A stretch of DNA of 64,000 nucleotides, taken from CAKZNE01 sp963976435. Its GTDB lineage: Bacteria; Bacteroidota; Bacteroidia; Flavobacteriales; Schleiferiaceae. Each line of letters opens with the position of its first letter. The first letter of the stretch is position 1. Positions 63,946-64,000 of this stretch are shown one piece after another. The notes beneath the pieces are model-generated. The model was given only the letters and a program-made list of their open reading frames with translations, was not told where the DNA came from and made no database searches. The translations under genes were made by a program, and so were the position numbers. The stretch is from the NCBI GenBank assembly GCA_963976435.1, contig CAXBKQ010000013.1, positions 56,595 through 120,594 on the forward strand. The letters are read 5' to 3'.

Positions 63946-64000
63946 TGTAAGCTCCCCCAAAATTAGTACGGTTTAAAAATAGAATTTCTAATTTTATAAA
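63946..64000 (+). mobile_element. Possible left end of an IS3-type insertion sequence, cut by the window edge
   Basis: TGTAAGCTCCCCCAAAATTA at 63946, followed by GTACGGTT and an AT-rich leader, resembles the terminal inverted repeats of IS3-family elements (TG start, C-rich block, then CAAAATT). No transposase is visible because the window ends 35 bases later, so this rests on the terminus alone. Confidence 0.3.

Overview
This is an AT-rich chromosomal window from a member of the Bacteroidota, most likely a marine or aquatic Flavobacteriia-type organism. The evidence is the gene content: type IX secretion (T9SS) sorting domains of both types A and B, TonB receptors with carboxypeptidase-like N-termini, a FecI/FecR-type regulatory pair, DUF4249 lipoproteins, a DUF4159 protein and a PG_1098-type methyltransferase. 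Recurrent TAnnTTTG promoter boxes and frequent TTG/GTG starts without clear Shine-Dalgarno sequences point the same way. No rRNA, tRNA or CRISPR array was seen.

Layout. 1-8.8 kb: a membrane protein cut by the window edge, then hisS-hutH on the plus strand. These converge on a secreted SBBP/PKD protein with a type B T9SS signal, a methyltransferase and a DUF4159 protein. 8.9-25.7 kb: two giant tandem paralogous secreted proteins (about 3030 and 2505 residues). Each is built from alternating fibronectin III and MAM-like modules, followed by three PKD domains and a type A T9SS signal; a hairpin terminator follows each. 25.7-31.9 kb: rsmE and tsaD (minus) diverge from a TamB-like envelope gene. 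31.9-40.4 kb: one long minus-strand run ftsK, lolA-like, lptF/G-like, GT4, GT2, ribB (with a degenerate GTP cyclohydrolase II domain) and tfoX-like, mostly touching or overlapping. 40.4-49.0 kb: a sigma factor, a FecR anti-sigma factor and two TonB receptor/DUF4249 pairs separated by a terminator. 49.1-54.2 kb: arginase-argS, ffh and folD, all housekeeping. 54.2-55.5 kb: a two-gene AbiEii-like nucleotidyltransferase/winged-helix module whose promoter abuts a perfect 42-bp palindrome. 55.7-64 kb: a looser accessory region with an AraC regulator, a von Willebrand A lipoprotein carrying a T9SS signal, an esterase, small membrane and lipoproteins, a YwqK/MORN-type secreted protein, a serine beta-lactamase-like hydrolase, an intergenic simple repeat and a probable insertion-sequence end at the right edge.

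How it fits together. Much of the window serves the cell envelope: T9SS cargo, lipoprotein and LPS transport (LolA, LptF/G, TamB), glycosyltransferases and TonB-dependent uptake under sigma/anti-sigma control. A second theme is that both aminoacyl-tRNA synthetases lie directly beside the enzyme that degrades the same amino acid (hisS with histidine ammonia-lyase, argS with arginase). The best candidate for a little-described system is the nucleotidyltransferase/winged-helix pair with its palindromic operator. The giant Fn3-MAM paralogs are the most striking proteins.
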